The position numbers were made by a program, and so were the translations under genes. Below the pieces are notes generated by a model that did no database searches, was not told the origin of the DNA, and worked only from the letters and a program-made list of their open reading frames with translations. Below, piece by piece: positions 8,796 to 17,880 of a DNA stretch of 64,000 nucleotides. Positions within the stretch are counted from its first letter, which is position 1; every line of letters begins with the position of its first letter. The DNA is from an uncultured Ligilactobacillus sp. (lineage in GTDB: Bacteria > Bacillota > Bacilli > Lactobacillales > Lactobacillaceae): NCBI GenBank assembly GCA_944326135.1, contig CALVCU010000011.1:36483-100482 (forward strand), written 5' to 3'.

Positions 8796-10588
8796 TCTTT
8801 CCCCTTCTTTGTTAATTTAAGCCAACGCTTCCGTAATTGATATGCGATTGCTTTTGGTTGCCGATCTCGTGTTAAAATTCCCTTTCGATTACCATTAACA
8901 CGAATTAATCCTGCCGGTGTTTCAAAATCTGCAAAATTCCATAACAATTCTCCTGCCACATAATCTAATTCATCAAAAACTTTAAAGTTCATCTGATAAT
9001 AATCAGTTTGATATTCTTCAGAATAAGGAGTACGTTTAAACGAATGCATTCCAGCTATAGTGTCTGCACCAAATTCTGTAAAAATGATTGGCTTATCAGG
9101 AAACTTTTGATGCCAAACAGCTAGTTCATCATGCAGATTAGCTTGTGCTGTCTTTAAGTCATCAAAGTCTATATACCAGCCATAATAACGATTTAAGGCA
9201 ATTACATCAAACAAATCAGTTGTTAAATCTACATCAGGAGTGGCTACTGCAATTTTAGGTGCCATTAAAGGTAATTTTTGCCAATCCAATTGATGTGTAT
9301 AATCTACAATTTCCTTGAAATACTCGTGAGCTCCCTGTTGTTGACTAGCTGGTTCATTAGCAACTGACCACATGATTACAGCAGGATGATTTTGATCACG
9401 TTCAATCATTTCTTTCAATGCTTGTTTATGGTTAGCCATTGTGTCGAAATCTTTCCAAGTATTTTCTTGAGTTTTCATTGTAAGGGCTGCTGTAAAGTTT
9501 TTATATAGGCCTACAGCAGGAACTTCATCAATCACCAAGAAACCATCCTGATCTGCAAGTTGCATTTCTTCTTCAGAATAAGGATAATGGGAAGTTCGAA
9601 AAGCATTTGCATGCATCCATTTCATCACGTTATGATCATGATTAATTACTGCACGATTCATTCCTTTACCAATAACTGGAAAATCTTCATGCCGTCCGAA
9701 GCCTTTTAAGTAAACTGGTTCGTCGTTAACATAAATTTGACAGTCTTTAATCTTGACGGTGCGGACACCAAATTTTTGAGTATATGTATCGATCAGTTGC
9801 TCTTTTTCATCCCATAGGCAAATTTTTAATTCATATAAGTATGAATTTAATGGTTGCCATAAATGAGTGTCTGAGATCACTAAAGGTTTGGTATCAGCAA
9901 CACTTGAACTCCGTGCGCTTTCAACCATATTACCCTCTTGGTCAAATATTTCCAGGGAAATATCGTGATATGTTCCACTAATTTCAACTAATGGATTAAC
10001 AACCGTCTCCTTTAAATCTGTATCATATTTCACACAAATACTTTCAATATGTGCTTGCTTTGCTGTTGTATACAACCGCACAGGTCGATGAATTCCAGCA
10101 TAATTAAAGAAATCAAAATTAGGTGTAACTTCATATTTACCATCATGCTCACTCAATTCAGCTGCAGGAACTGTAGTTTCATCTAATAAGTTTGAAACGC
10201 GCACTTTCAAATCATTTTCGCCAATTTTTAAAACATCATCTGGAAGTTCAATTTCAAATGGAGTAAACCCACCTATATGTTTTCCTAATAATTTTCCATT
10301 TACATAAATCCAGGCTTGATGTGTTACTGAACCAAAATGAAGTACATTGCGTTGTTCTTTTTGCAACATTGAAATGTTAAATTGAGTTTCATACCAAAAA
10401 TATCCATTGTGTTCACTAATTTTTGAATTAATTAATTGATCATTATATGATGCTGGCACTGCCATTTTGATTGTATCCGTTAAAGGTTTAGTAGTATCAA
10501 CTTTTTCGTTAGGTTTTTCAACATAAAAATCCCAAAAACCATCTAATGAATTGACAATGCGACAAGCGTTCGTTTGAGGATACAACAT
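8792..10588 (-). CDS. uidA: Beta-glucuronidase (GH2)
   Basis: 598 residues, close to the E. coli enzyme in length. It contains a jelly-roll sugar-binding domain (1-175), an Ig-like domain, and a TIM barrel. The acid/base Glu412 is in SVANEP and the nucleophile Glu505 is in FTEFGADT. The NxK motif that recognises the glucuronate carboxylate is present as Asn567-Arg-Lys569, which separates true glucuronidases from GH2 galactosidases. The loop between VGLYKNF and NHKQAL is of similar length to the E. coli loop that covers the active site. There is no signal peptide, so it is cytoplasmic and acts on imported glucuronides. It is the first gene of a two-gene unit with the GH20 enzyme. Confidence 0.93.
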   Translation of the reverse strand: MLYPQTNACRIVNSLDGFWDFYVEKPNEKVDTTKPLTDTIKMAVPASYNDQLINSKISEHNGYFWYETQFNISMLQKEQRNVLHFGSVTHQAWIYVNGKLLGKHIGGFTPFEIELPDDVLKIGENDLKVRVSNLLDETTVPAAELSEHDGKYEVTPNFDFFNYAGIHRPVRLYTTAKQAHIESICVKYDTDLKETVVNPLVEISGTYHDISLEIFDQEGNMVESARSSSVADTKPLVISDTHLWQPLNSYLYELKICLWDEKEQLIDTYTQKFGVRTVKIKDCQIYVNDEPVYLKGFGRHEDFPVIGKGMNRAVINHDHNVMKWMHANAFRTSHYPYSEEEMQLADQDGFLVIDEVPAVGLYKNFTAALTMKTQENTWKDFDTMANHKQALKEMIERDQNHPAVIMWSVANEPASQQQGAHEYFKEIVDYTHQLDWQKLPLMAPKIAVATPDVDLTTDLFDVIALNRYYGWYIDFDDLKTAQANLHDELAVWHQKFPDKPIIFTEFGADTIAGMHSFKRTPYSEEYQTDYYQMNFKVFDELDYVAGELLWNFADFETPAGLIRVNGNRKGILTRDRQPKAIAYQLRKRWLKLTKKGKE

Positions 10589-10623
10589 AATAAAACTTCT
10601 TTCTACTAAGTAATTTATTTTTT

Positions 10624-10652
10624 ATTTTAATGAAGATTAGATAAAATGTTAA
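10624..10652 (-). promoter_or_regulatory. Promoter of the beta-glucuronidase/GH20 operon
   Basis: TTAACA (10652-10647) and TAAAAT (10629-10624) are separated by 17 bp on the minus strand, about 36 bp upstream of the uidA start. No clear operator is visible. Confidence 0.5.
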
Positions 10653-10705
10653 ATAAAAGGTATAAGTGTTTTTATTAATGATCAGACTAATTGGAGGTGC
10701 TTTTT

Positions 10706-11272
10706 ATGTCGAATAAAAGATTAACTATTTTGGCAGGAATTAATGGTGCAGGTAAAACAACTTTACGCAATGAACATCCAGAATTATTTCATCGAATGCA
10801 AGTCATTGATTCAGATAATTATCTTCGTGCTTTTAATGGTAATTGGCGACGCACTTCAGATCGTCTCAAGGCAATCTCACAAGCAAATCAAGCACTTGAG
10901 GGAGCTCTTGGTCAGGGGATATCAATTGTGTGGGAAGTTGAAATGGCTGGAAGTGCTAAAAGTGAAACAGAAATGATCACCCTTGCACGTGAAGCTGGCT
11001 ATAATGTGAATTTAATCTATGTTACTGTTAAAGATGCTGAAATTTCATTAGAACGTGTTCTTTATCGTTTCCGTAATGGCGGATTTGGTGGTACACAACT
11101 AAACTTACCGGAAAGGTATGCACGAGTTAAAGAAAATATGACTAAACTAAAATCATTATTTGATTGTGTGATGATTTTTGATAATACAGAACAATTAACT
11201 TGTGTATATGATGAATGTGATGGTGAAGTTACTGTTAACAAGTTATCAGAAACTCCATGGGCTAAAATCTAA
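10706..11272 (+). CDS. Zeta toxin-like P-loop ATPase/kinase
   Basis: 188 residues. It has a Walker A motif GINGAGKTT near the N-terminus, a DSDNYLRAF motif where zeta-type kinases hold the catalytic Asp, and RVLYRFRNGGFGG in the lid region. It belongs to the predicted ATPase group related to zeta toxins (COG4185-like). I start it at the ATG at 10706, eight bases after GGAGG. The in-frame TTG at 10691 overlaps that ribosome site. There is no small antitoxin gene on either side and it ends in its own terminator, so a free-standing housekeeping or nucleotide-sugar kinase role is at least as likely as toxicity. Confidence 0.75.
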   Translation: MSNKRLTILAGINGAGKTTLRNEHPELFHRMQVIDSDNYLRAFNGNWRRTSDRLKAISQANQALEGALGQGISIVWEVEMAGSAKSETEMITLAREAGYNVNLIYVTVKDAEISLERVLYRFRNGGFGGTQLNLPERYARVKENMTKLKSLFDCVMIFDNTEQLTCVYDECDGEVTVNKLSETPWAKI

Positions 11273-11281
11273 TATTCTTGA

Positions 11282-11316
11282 ATAAGGTTGTGATTGATAA
11301 AATCACAACCTTTTAT
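11282..11316 (+). terminator. Terminator after zeta-like gene
   Basis: AAGGTTGTGATT pairs with AATCACAACCTT, followed by TTATTT. Confidence 0.8.
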
Positions 11317-11469
11317 TTAAAAACGAACTATATCATCAAATAACCAACTATCTTTCAACATAAAGCGTGATATTATTTCTAATATTGCGATTATAGTTAA
11401 CTTTTGATAATATAAAAGCATAGAATCACAAAAATATTTAAGGTTTTTACGAGGTTAACCAACAGCATC

Positions 11470-12459
11470 ATGAATATTATCGAGTTTCAAAATATTACCA
11501 AAATCTACAAATTAAAGAAAAGAAGTGGCAATTCATTTATCGACTTTATCAAGCCAGGTTATGTCGATAAAGTTGCTCTTAATAATATGAATTTTTCTAT
11601 TCCCGCTGGCCAAATTGTTGGCTATATTGGTCCTAATGGTGCAGGAAAATCAACTACTATCAAAATCATGACCGGAATTCTAAAACCCACTACTGGTAAG
11701 TGCCGCGTTTTAGCAATGGATCCTCTTAAAAATCGTAAGCAATTCGTGCGTCAGATCGGCGTTGTTTTTGGTAATCGTTCTAATCTGATTTGGGATTTAC
11801 CTGCAATTGATTCTTTTAAAATGATGAAAGATATCTATGATATTCCAGAAAATGATTTTCAGGAACGCTTGCATGATTTAGCAGAAGCTATTGGTATTCA
11901 AGATATTTTAAATGTTCCTGTGCGCCAAATGAGTTTGGGACAACGAATGCGTTGTGAGTTAGTCGTTTCTCTCCTTCACTCACCTAAAATTTTATTTTTA
12001 GATGAACCTACTTTAGGTTTAGATGCTGTATCTAAGATTGCGATGCATCGATTTATCAAGAAAATCAATAGTGAACAAAAATTAACTGTAATTTTAACTA
12101 CCCATGATATGAATGATATTAAGGAATTAGCACAGCGTATCATTGTCATTGGAAATGGAAACAAATTATATGATGGTCATCCTGAAAATATTATTAATAA
12201 ATTCAATGATATTCGAAAAGTAGTATTACCCATTAAATCTAGTGATCAAATTATCAGTGCAATCCAACAAAAAAATATTCCATTTAGTATTATTCAACAA
12301 ATCGAAGGTGAGTTGACTCTCGAAATTAAAGAAGGTCAACCCCTTGAAAATTTAATGCAAATTATTAATCAATTTGAAATCGAAAATTATTCCGTTCAAC
12401 CACTTAATACTGAAGAAGTAATTGCTCATTTCTATGAACAAAATAGCAAAACTATGTGA
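11470..12459 (+). CDS. ABC-2 exporter ATP-binding protein
   Basis: 329 residues. It has Walker A GPNGAGKST (54-62), the signature MSLGQRMRCEL, Walker B ILFLDEPTLGLD and the switch His in LTTHDM, followed by a C-terminal extension of about 90 residues. The insertion GYVDKVALNN before Walker A and the two permeases that follow match the conserved three-gene ABC-2 group (COG4586/4587/3694). The substrate of this group is unknown. The only GAGG is about 15 bases upstream of the ATG, so translation may start less efficiently or slightly downstream. It is 18 bp short of being continuous with the folate operon. Confidence 0.85.
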   Translation: MNIIEFQNITKIYKLKKRSGNSFIDFIKPGYVDKVALNNMNFSIPAGQIVGYIGPNGAGKSTTIKIMTGILKPTTGKCRVLAMDPLKNRKQFVRQIGVVFGNRSNLIWDLPAIDSFKMMKDIYDIPENDFQERLHDLAEAIGIQDILNVPVRQMSLGQRMRCELVVSLLHSPKILFLDEPTLGLDAVSKIAMHRFIKKINSEQKLTVILTTHDMNDIKELAQRIIVIGNGNKLYDGHPENIINKFNDIRKVVLPIKSSDQIISAIQQKNIPFSIIQQIEGELTLEIKEGQPLENLMQIINQFEIENYSVQPLNTEEVIAHFYEQNSKTM

Positions 12460-12478
12460 GTGAATTCAGGTGATGTTT

Positions 12479-13273
12479 ATGTTAAAAGGCTATCTAAGTG
12501 TATTGACTGCTGAAATGAAAAAAAGTTGGCTATATCGTTCGGCTGCATTTGCTAGTATTCCACTGTTTTTCTTCCGTGGGCTACTTTCAATTGCAATTGT
12601 TTTTGCGTTCACGCGTACAAATAGCGATAATCCCCAACAACTTGTTAATTATTTTTGGCTAATTAATCTTTTCTATCCTATCATCTCTGCCTGGGTCGTT
12701 GACTATGATTTAAATACAATGATCAAATCAGGAAACATCGCATATGAATATATTAAGCCATTAGATATTTACTCATCATGGTTCATGCGTTTAATTGGTC
12801 AACGTTTAGCTCAATTGGCATTGTCTAGTTTACCAATTTTAGTTGTGATTTGCTTTTTACCAGCTCCATTCAGTTTTACAGTTTCATTTTCTTTTGAAAA
12901 AATAATGATGTTTACGATTACCATCATGCTTGCACTTTGCTTAAATGTGGTACTTTCGTTATTAGTATATATCTCTGTTTTTTATACCTATTCAATTACA
13001 GGGTCATTATTAGTTTTTGGTTCCATTATGGAGTTTACCGGTGGATCAGTAATTCCATTTAGTTTATTTCCTAGTGGTCTCCAACATGTTTTTAAACTCT
13101 TTCCTTTCTGGTATGGCTCAGCTTTTCCTTTTCAATATTTAACAAATCAGTTAAATAATAATCAATTATTAAGTGGAATTGTGTTACAGATCATTTGGAT
13201 TATTGTGGCATTACTAGTTGGAAGATGCTGGTTAAGTCATCAATTACATAAAATTGAAATTCAGGGGGGTTAA
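12479..13273 (+). CDS. ABC-2 exporter permease subunit 1
   Basis: About 264 residues with six membrane segments, ABC-2 type (COG4587-like). The reading frame extends to a GTG at 12470 and an ATG at 12473. The ATG at 12479 has the best distance to the weak CAGGTG site and starts MLKGYLSVLTAEMKK. It contains the pattern DYDLNTMIKSGNIAYEYIKPLD typical of this permease group. It follows the ATPase by 19 bp and works as half of the membrane channel with the next gene. Confidence 0.8.
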   Translation: MLKGYLSVLTAEMKKSWLYRSAAFASIPLFFFRGLLSIAIVFAFTRTNSDNPQQLVNYFWLINLFYPIISAWVVDYDLNTMIKSGNIAYEYIKPLDIYSSWFMRLIGQRLAQLALSSLPILVVICFLPAPFSFTVSFSFEKIMMFTITIMLALCLNVVLSLLVYISVFYTYSITGSLLVFGSIMEFTGGSVIPFSLFPSGLQHVFKLFPFWYGSAFPFQYLTNQLNNNQLLSGIVLQIIWIIVALLVGRCWLSHQLHKIEIQGG

Positions 13274-13275
13274 TT

Positions 13276-14052
13276 TTGAAAAAATATTTGTTACTCTTAA
13301 ATAAGAATATTAAATCTCAACTTGAATATAATAAATCAATGTATCTGCTAATAATTGGTGAATTTATTGCACAATTTACTTTTATTTTAAGTTTTTTGAT
13401 ACTTTTTAAGTCATTGGGCAATGTAAAAGGTTATACTGTTAATCAGGCAATCTTTATTTACGCAACGGTTAACATTTGCTATACATTAGCAGAAATGTTA
13501 GGCAAAGGAATCAATGATCTGGCAAAATTAGTACGTAATGGCACTTTAGATATTTATTTCATTCGTCCAATGTCAATTTTGTTACAGGTTATGGGGAATG
13601 ATTTTGAAGTATCACTGATTGGAAGATTGGTTCAATCCTTATTGATTTTCGGAATCACCCTTTTTACAAGTAATATTAAATGGAATTTGATAAAGATTAG
13701 TGATGTAGTATTAATCATTATTGCTGGGATTGCACTATTTTTATCAATATATTTGTTCTTCGGAACATTATCATTTTTTACAACCAAACAAGTCAGCATC
13801 TCGGTCTTGCTGATGGGAAGTGGCTCTGATATACTACACTATCCGGCTAATGCCTTACCACGTGGAATTCGTTTTATTCTACTTTATGTTCTTCCATTTG
13901 GATGTATTAATTATCTCCCATTTAAGTATATTCTTGGATTTACAAATAATTGGCTGTATTGCTTAACACCATGCATTTGTTTTATATTCTTTGGGTTAGT
14001 GTTGCTATTCTGGAGATATGCATTATCTGAATATTCTTCAACCGGATCATAA
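13276..14052 (+). CDS. ABC-2 exporter permease subunit 2
   Basis: 258 residues, six membrane segments, COG3694-like. It starts with TTG at 13276, six bases after a very strong AGGGGGG. Residues near GTLDIYFIRPMSILLQVMG match the IRP signature shared with its partner. It begins 2 bp after the previous stop, so the two subunits are translationally linked. Its stop is 17 bp before folB, with no terminator, so exporter and folate genes probably share a transcript. Confidence 0.82.
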   Translation: MKKYLLLLNKNIKSQLEYNKSMYLLIIGEFIAQFTFILSFLILFKSLGNVKGYTVNQAIFIYATVNICYTLAEMLGKGINDLAKLVRNGTLDIYFIRPMSILLQVMGNDFEVSLIGRLVQSLLIFGITLFTSNIKWNLIKISDVVLIIIAGIALFLSIYLFFGTLSFFTTKQVSISVLLMGSGSDILHYPANALPRGIRFILLYVLPFGCINYLPFKYILGFTNNWLYCLTPCICFIFFGLVLLFWRYALSEYSSTGS

Positions 14053-14069
14053 TACTAGGAGGGTCAAAC

Positions 14070-14423
14070 ATGTACCAAGTTGAATTGAAGAAGATGAAAT
14101 TTCATTCTCATATTGGAGTTCATCCAGAAGAAAAAGTTGTAGGTCAGGATTTAGAAGTTGATTTAAAGGTAACTTTAAATATTGTTCCTGATTTAAGCGA
14201 TGACCTTGAACACTATATTAGTTATGCTAAATTCTATGGCATTATCCGTGATATAGTTGCAGAAAGTCGAGATGATTTAATCGAAACTTTAGCTAAAAAA
14301 ATCATCGTTCAAATTAAAGAAAAATATGCTGCTGAAATAGCTCATATTAAAGTCTGCGTTAAAAAAAAGACTCTTCCAATGGATGGAATTCTTGAAAGTG
14401 CAAATGTAATTTTAGAGGAGTAA
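14070..14423 (+). CDS. folB: Dihydroneopterin aldolase
   Basis: 117 residues, the normal FolB length. It converts 7,8-dihydroneopterin to 6-hydroxymethyl-dihydropterin and glycolaldehyde. Visible landmarks are the N-terminal FHSHIGVHPEEKVVGQDLEVDL, where Glu follows the HIGV motif, the central SYAKFY, and the catalytic Lys region KVCVKKKTLPMDGI. A TAGGAGGG ribosome site precedes the ATG. It is the first of four tightly packed folate genes. Confidence 0.93.
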   Translation: MYQVELKKMKFHSHIGVHPEEKVVGQDLEVDLKVTLNIVPDLSDDLEHYISYAKFYGIIRDIVAESRDDLIETLAKKIIVQIKEKYAAEIAHIKVCVKKKTLPMDGILESANVILEE

Positions 14424-14426
14424 TAC

Positions 14427-14927
14427 ATGGAAAAGTTAAATATTGTTTATCTTGGATTAGGTACTAACTTAGGTAATAAACAACAAAATTTAGAACAAAT
14501 CATCGCATTGTTGCAAAAGCATGACGAAATCAAACTTCTCAAGCAATCATCAGTTTATGAAACTTCTCCGGTTGGCGGTGTTGAACAAGATAATTTTTAC
14601 AATATGGTAATTAAAATCGGTACAACATTTTCAGCCGAACAACTATTAGAAATCATTCATGAAGTTGAGAAGAAACTCAAAAGAATCAGGATTATTCATT
14701 GGGGACCACGAACTGCAGATGTTGACATCTTGTACTTTAATGAACAACAAATGAATACAGAACATCTAAAAGTTCCCCATCCTGAAATTTTGAACCGTTT
14801 ATTTGTATTAGTTCCACTATTAGAAATCTGTGGCACTGATTTTTACGACTATGATCGTTTAGTCAATGCAAGACAAGCATTAGAAGATACAAGTGATCAA
14901 AAATTAATAAATAGAGGACAGTTATAA
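14427..14927 (+). CDS. folK: 6-hydroxymethyl-7,8-dihydropterin pyrophosphokinase
   Basis: 166 residues. It has the N-terminal YLGLGTNLGNK, the phosphate and magnesium motif GPRTADVDILYFN, and the C-terminal VPHPEILNRLFVLVPLLEI, all diagnostic of HPPK. It transfers pyrophosphate from ATP to the pterin made by FolB. It starts 3 bp after folB and its stop overlaps the folE start by one base (TAATG), indicating translational coupling. Confidence 0.94.
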   Translation: MEKLNIVYLGLGTNLGNKQQNLEQIIALLQKHDEIKLLKQSSVYETSPVGGVEQDNFYNMVIKIGTTFSAEQLLEIIHEVEKKLKRIRIIHWGPRTADVDILYFNEQQMNTEHLKVPHPEILNRLFVLVPLLEICGTDFYDYDRLVNARQALEDTSDQKLINRGQL

Positions 14928-15514
14928 TGAGTAATAATAAAAATTCTGATAATATCGAAACAATCATCACAAACCTATTAGAAAGTGTTGGTGATGATCC
15001 ACAACGACCTGGATTAATTGAAACTCCTCATCGTGTTGAAAAAATGTATCAAGAAATTTTAGGATCAATCAATCAAACTGAATTCACTGATTACAAATTA
15101 TTTGATAACGAATCTGTGGGTGCTGATCAAGATGTTATGGTTACAAATATTCCATTTTATTCAATGTGTGAACACCATATGCTCCCCTTCTTTGGTGTTG
15201 CAAATGTAGCTTATGTTCCTAATGATAAAATTATTGGTTTGAGCAAAATTCCCCGTTTAATTGATTTTGTTTCTCACCGCCTAACACTACAAGAAAAGCT
15301 AACACATGATATTGCACTTGAACTCAACCGCATTTTAAAGCCAAAAGGAATTGTAGTACAAACAGAAGCACGCCACATGTGCGTTGAAATGCGTGGTGTA
15401 AAGAAATTAAATTCTGTTACTAAGTCAAAATACTATGATGGTATCTACAAAGAACAACCTGATATGTTAAACAACTTTATTATGACAGTAAATAGTAATC
15501 GAGGATCATTATGA
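14927..15514 (+). CDS. folE: GTP cyclohydrolase I
   Basis: 195 residues. The zinc ligands are in SMCEHHMLPFFG and in HMCVEMRG. The substrate-binding stretch GLSKIPRLIDFVSHRLTLQE is intact. It makes dihydroneopterin triphosphate from GTP, the first step of the pterin branch. The end overlaps folC by four bases (ATGA). No separate dihydroneopterin triphosphate pyrophosphatase (folQ) is present in the cluster. Confidence 0.95.
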   Translation: MSNNKNSDNIETIITNLLESVGDDPQRPGLIETPHRVEKMYQEILGSINQTEFTDYKLFDNESVGADQDVMVTNIPFYSMCEHHMLPFFGVANVAYVPNDKIIGLSKIPRLIDFVSHRLTLQEKLTHDIALELNRILKPKGIVVQTEARHMCVEMRGVKKLNSVTKSKYYDGIYKEQPDMLNNFIMTVNSNRGSL

Positions 15515-16737
15515 TAACATTCAATGATTTAAAATATTCACTTTACGATAGTGATGATCGTATTCCTTTTTTACAAAAACTATTACATCAATTAGGAAAT
15601 CCTGATTGTGATTACAAAATCATTCATACAGCAGGAACAAATGGAAAAACTTCAACTTCAACCATGATTGCAGAAATTTTATCTCATAATGGATATAATG
15701 TAGGCCTTTTTACCAGTCCATTTGTTATTGATCAAGGCGAAGCAATTCGCATTAATGGGAAAAAAATTTCTTCAACAGAAATTGACCACTATTATTCTCA
15801 AATTGCTACCTTAATTACTGATACGCTACATTTGGATTTGTTAAAGAGTATTTCAAAATTTGAAATGATTTTATTGATTGCCCTACTATATTTTAGCGAT
15901 CATAAAGTTGATTATGTTGTATTGGAATGTGGTTTAGGTGGTAAGACTGACGCAACAAATGCAATTTTGACTAGCGAATATGAGATTTTCACACATATTG
16001 CATTGGATCATACAGATGAATTAGGTGATACACTTGAACAAATTGCTACTAATAAGGCAGCGATTATCCGTGAAAATTCTCAAGTAATTGTTGCACCTAA
16101 ACAAAATGCTTGCGTAAAAACGATATTGTTAAAGCAAGCACAAGCCAAAAATGCTTCAATTTATTTTGCAGAAACTCATGCATATCAAACTAAAATTGAC
16201 TTTACTGCGGAATATCAGTATGACAATTTAGCAACTGTTTTACAGTTTTTCGCTGTTTTTGATAACGGTAAAATCAAAGTTGATGATTGTCTAGCAGTCA
16301 TTCGCAACTTTGATTTGATTGGTCGTTTTCAACAAGTGCATCAAGCACCACCAATCATTATCGATTGTGCACATAATTTAGATGGAATTAGTCAGTTTGT
16401 TAAAACTGTTCAAGATAAATATCAAGATTATCACAAAATCATTATCACCGGCTTTTTAAAGGACAAAAAGCCTCTTCAATGTAGTGATTGTTTAGCACAA
16501 TTAAAGGCTGACTTCATTGTTACTCAACCAGATAATGATGATCGTAAATATGATCTTGAGACTCTTTATCAACATATGCAGGCAAACTCAAAAATTGCAA
16601 ATGTAAGTCTACAACAAGATCCTGTAATGGCTCTTCAAACTGCCTTGCAAAGAAGTAATTCACAAACTGTAATCTTTATTGTTGGTTCATTCTATTTAGC
16701 AAGACCCATTTTAAGATATATCAAAACTAATTTATAA
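15511..16737 (+). CDS. folC: Folylpolyglutamate synthase/dihydrofolate synthase
   Basis: 408 residues. It contains a Mur-ligase-type P-loop HTAGTNGKTSTSTMIAE, the omega-loop region FTSPFV, the GLGGKTDATNA motif and the C-terminal DCAHNLDG. The enzyme adds glutamate to dihydropteroate or to folates in the cytoplasm. It overlaps folE by four bases and ends the operon before a strong bidirectional terminator. It is slightly shorter than the usual 420-430 residues. Confidence 0.92.
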   Translation: MITFNDLKYSLYDSDDRIPFLQKLLHQLGNPDCDYKIIHTAGTNGKTSTSTMIAEILSHNGYNVGLFTSPFVIDQGEAIRINGKKISSTEIDHYYSQIATLITDTLHLDLLKSISKFEMILLIALLYFSDHKVDYVVLECGLGGKTDATNAILTSEYEIFTHIALDHTDELGDTLEQIATNKAAIIRENSQVIVAPKQNACVKTILLKQAQAKNASIYFAETHAYQTKIDFTAEYQYDNLATVLQFFAVFDNGKIKVDDCLAVIRNFDLIGRFQQVHQAPPIIIDCAHNLDGISQFVKTVQDKYQDYHKIIITGFLKDKKPLQCSDCLAQLKADFIVTQPDNDDRKYDLETLYQHMQANSKIANVSLQQDPVMALQTALQRSNSQTVIFIVGSFYLARPILRYIKTNL

Positions 16738-16743
16738 CTGTAC

Positions 16744-16786
16744 AAAAAAATGGAGCTCACATGATGTGAGCTCCATTTATTTTTTA
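16744..16786. terminator. Bidirectional terminator between folC and folP
   Basis: ATGGAGCTCAC pairs with GTGAGCTCCAT and is flanked by A and T runs. It serves both convergent folate transcripts. Confidence 0.92.
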
Positions 16787-16788
16787 TA

Positions 16789-17835
16789 TTAATCAATCAC
16801 GATTGCTTTAAGTAAATTCAAGAGATATTGAGTCTCTTTAACATCATGAACTCTTAAAATCCGACCATTATTTAATGTCATTAAAAGTTCAACAAACAAA
16901 CTGATAGTTACGCGATCAGCTTCACTATCTAAGATTTTTTGGATGAAACTCTTTCTTGAAATTGCAATCATCAATGGAACGTTTAATTTGGATAATTGAG
17001 AATATGCGTTAATCTTAACTAAATCATCTGCAAGTGATGAGTTTTCAGAGAAACCAACTCCCAAATCAAATGAGAAACGATTCCGTGGAATATTTTTATC
17101 GTCAATTTGTGTTAATAATTCTTTAAAATGATTTTCAATCAACGTACTATCAATATCGGTTTCGTGTTTAAGTCGGTTGTTTAACATCGCAACTGCCCCA
17201 ACGTCATATTGTTTTAGTAAGTCGATTTTTTCTTCAGTTTCGAAGCCATTAATATCGTTTATAATATCTGCACCGTTTTCCAAACTTCTTCTCATAACTT
17301 CCACATTATATGTGTCTACTGAGATTGGAACATTTGGAAATTCTTTTTTCAAAATTTTAAGAGGCTTTTCAATTCGTTCCCATTCTTCATCAACTGTAAT
17401 TTCTGTGAAACCAGGACGAGTTGATTTCCCTCCAATTTCTAATACTTTAGCTCCGTTTTGCAAATCATCTTCTGCTTTGCGTAAAAATGCTGAAGTTTCA
17501 TTAGAAACATGGGTAGAGAAAGAGTCTGGTGAGAAATTAAAGATTGAATAAATCAAAGGATCTACTGTTAAATCAAATTTGAAGTTTGGCCCTTCCCAAA
17601 TAATTCTTTCATCTTCATAAATTTGATCGAGATTTAAATCTTCTGCTTTAAGCAAGTCCTTGAGACGAGCTAATTGGAAAATGTTAACTGTGATAATCAA
17701 ATCATTGTCTGACATCAAGATACTTTCCGTGTTGCCTTTCAAGGTATTTAATATTTTACCATCATCTTTGAAATTGTGAGCGACTAAAGTTATTGTATTT
17801 TGATTACTTAAATTGTTTGTCTTTTCAAATTTCAT
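16789..17835 (-). CDS. folP: Dihydropteroate synthase with N-terminal extension
   Basis: 348 residues, against about 270 in most bacteria. The extra ~90 N-terminal residues (to about residue 92) precede the barrel, which starts IYSIFNFSPDSFSTH. The remaining motifs are EIGGKSTRPG, ISVDTYN, DIINDINGF, FDLGVGF, AISRKSFI and RVHDV. Several differ from the usual forms (Asp to Glu and Glu to Lys in the DIGGESTRPG loop). Longer FolP proteins are known in lactobacilli. The enzyme joins p-aminobenzoate to the pterin pyrophosphate. It is convergent to folBKEC instead of being in that operon and lies 45 bp downstream of the OFA transporter, with no terminator visible between them. Confidence 0.88.
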   Translation of the reverse strand: MKFEKTNNLSNQNTITLVAHNFKDDGKILNTLKGNTESILMSDNDLIITVNIFQLARLKDLLKAEDLNLDQIYEDERIIWEGPNFKFDLTVDPLIYSIFNFSPDSFSTHVSNETSAFLRKAEDDLQNGAKVLEIGGKSTRPGFTEITVDEEWERIEKPLKILKKEFPNVPISVDTYNVEVMRRSLENGADIINDINGFETEEKIDLLKQYDVGAVAMLNNRLKHETDIDSTLIENHFKELLTQIDDKNIPRNRFSFDLGVGFSENSSLADDLVKINAYSQLSKLNVPLMIAISRKSFIQKILDSEADRVTISLFVELLMTLNNGRILRVHDVKETQYLLNLLKAIVID

Positions 17836-17880
17836 TTCTCTCTCCTATATATCCGTTAAACTATTAACACCTATATCAAA

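Noticed and set aside
10691..10705. TTG start for the zeta-like gene
   Set aside because: The TTG lies on the GGAGG ribosome site of the ATG at 10706.
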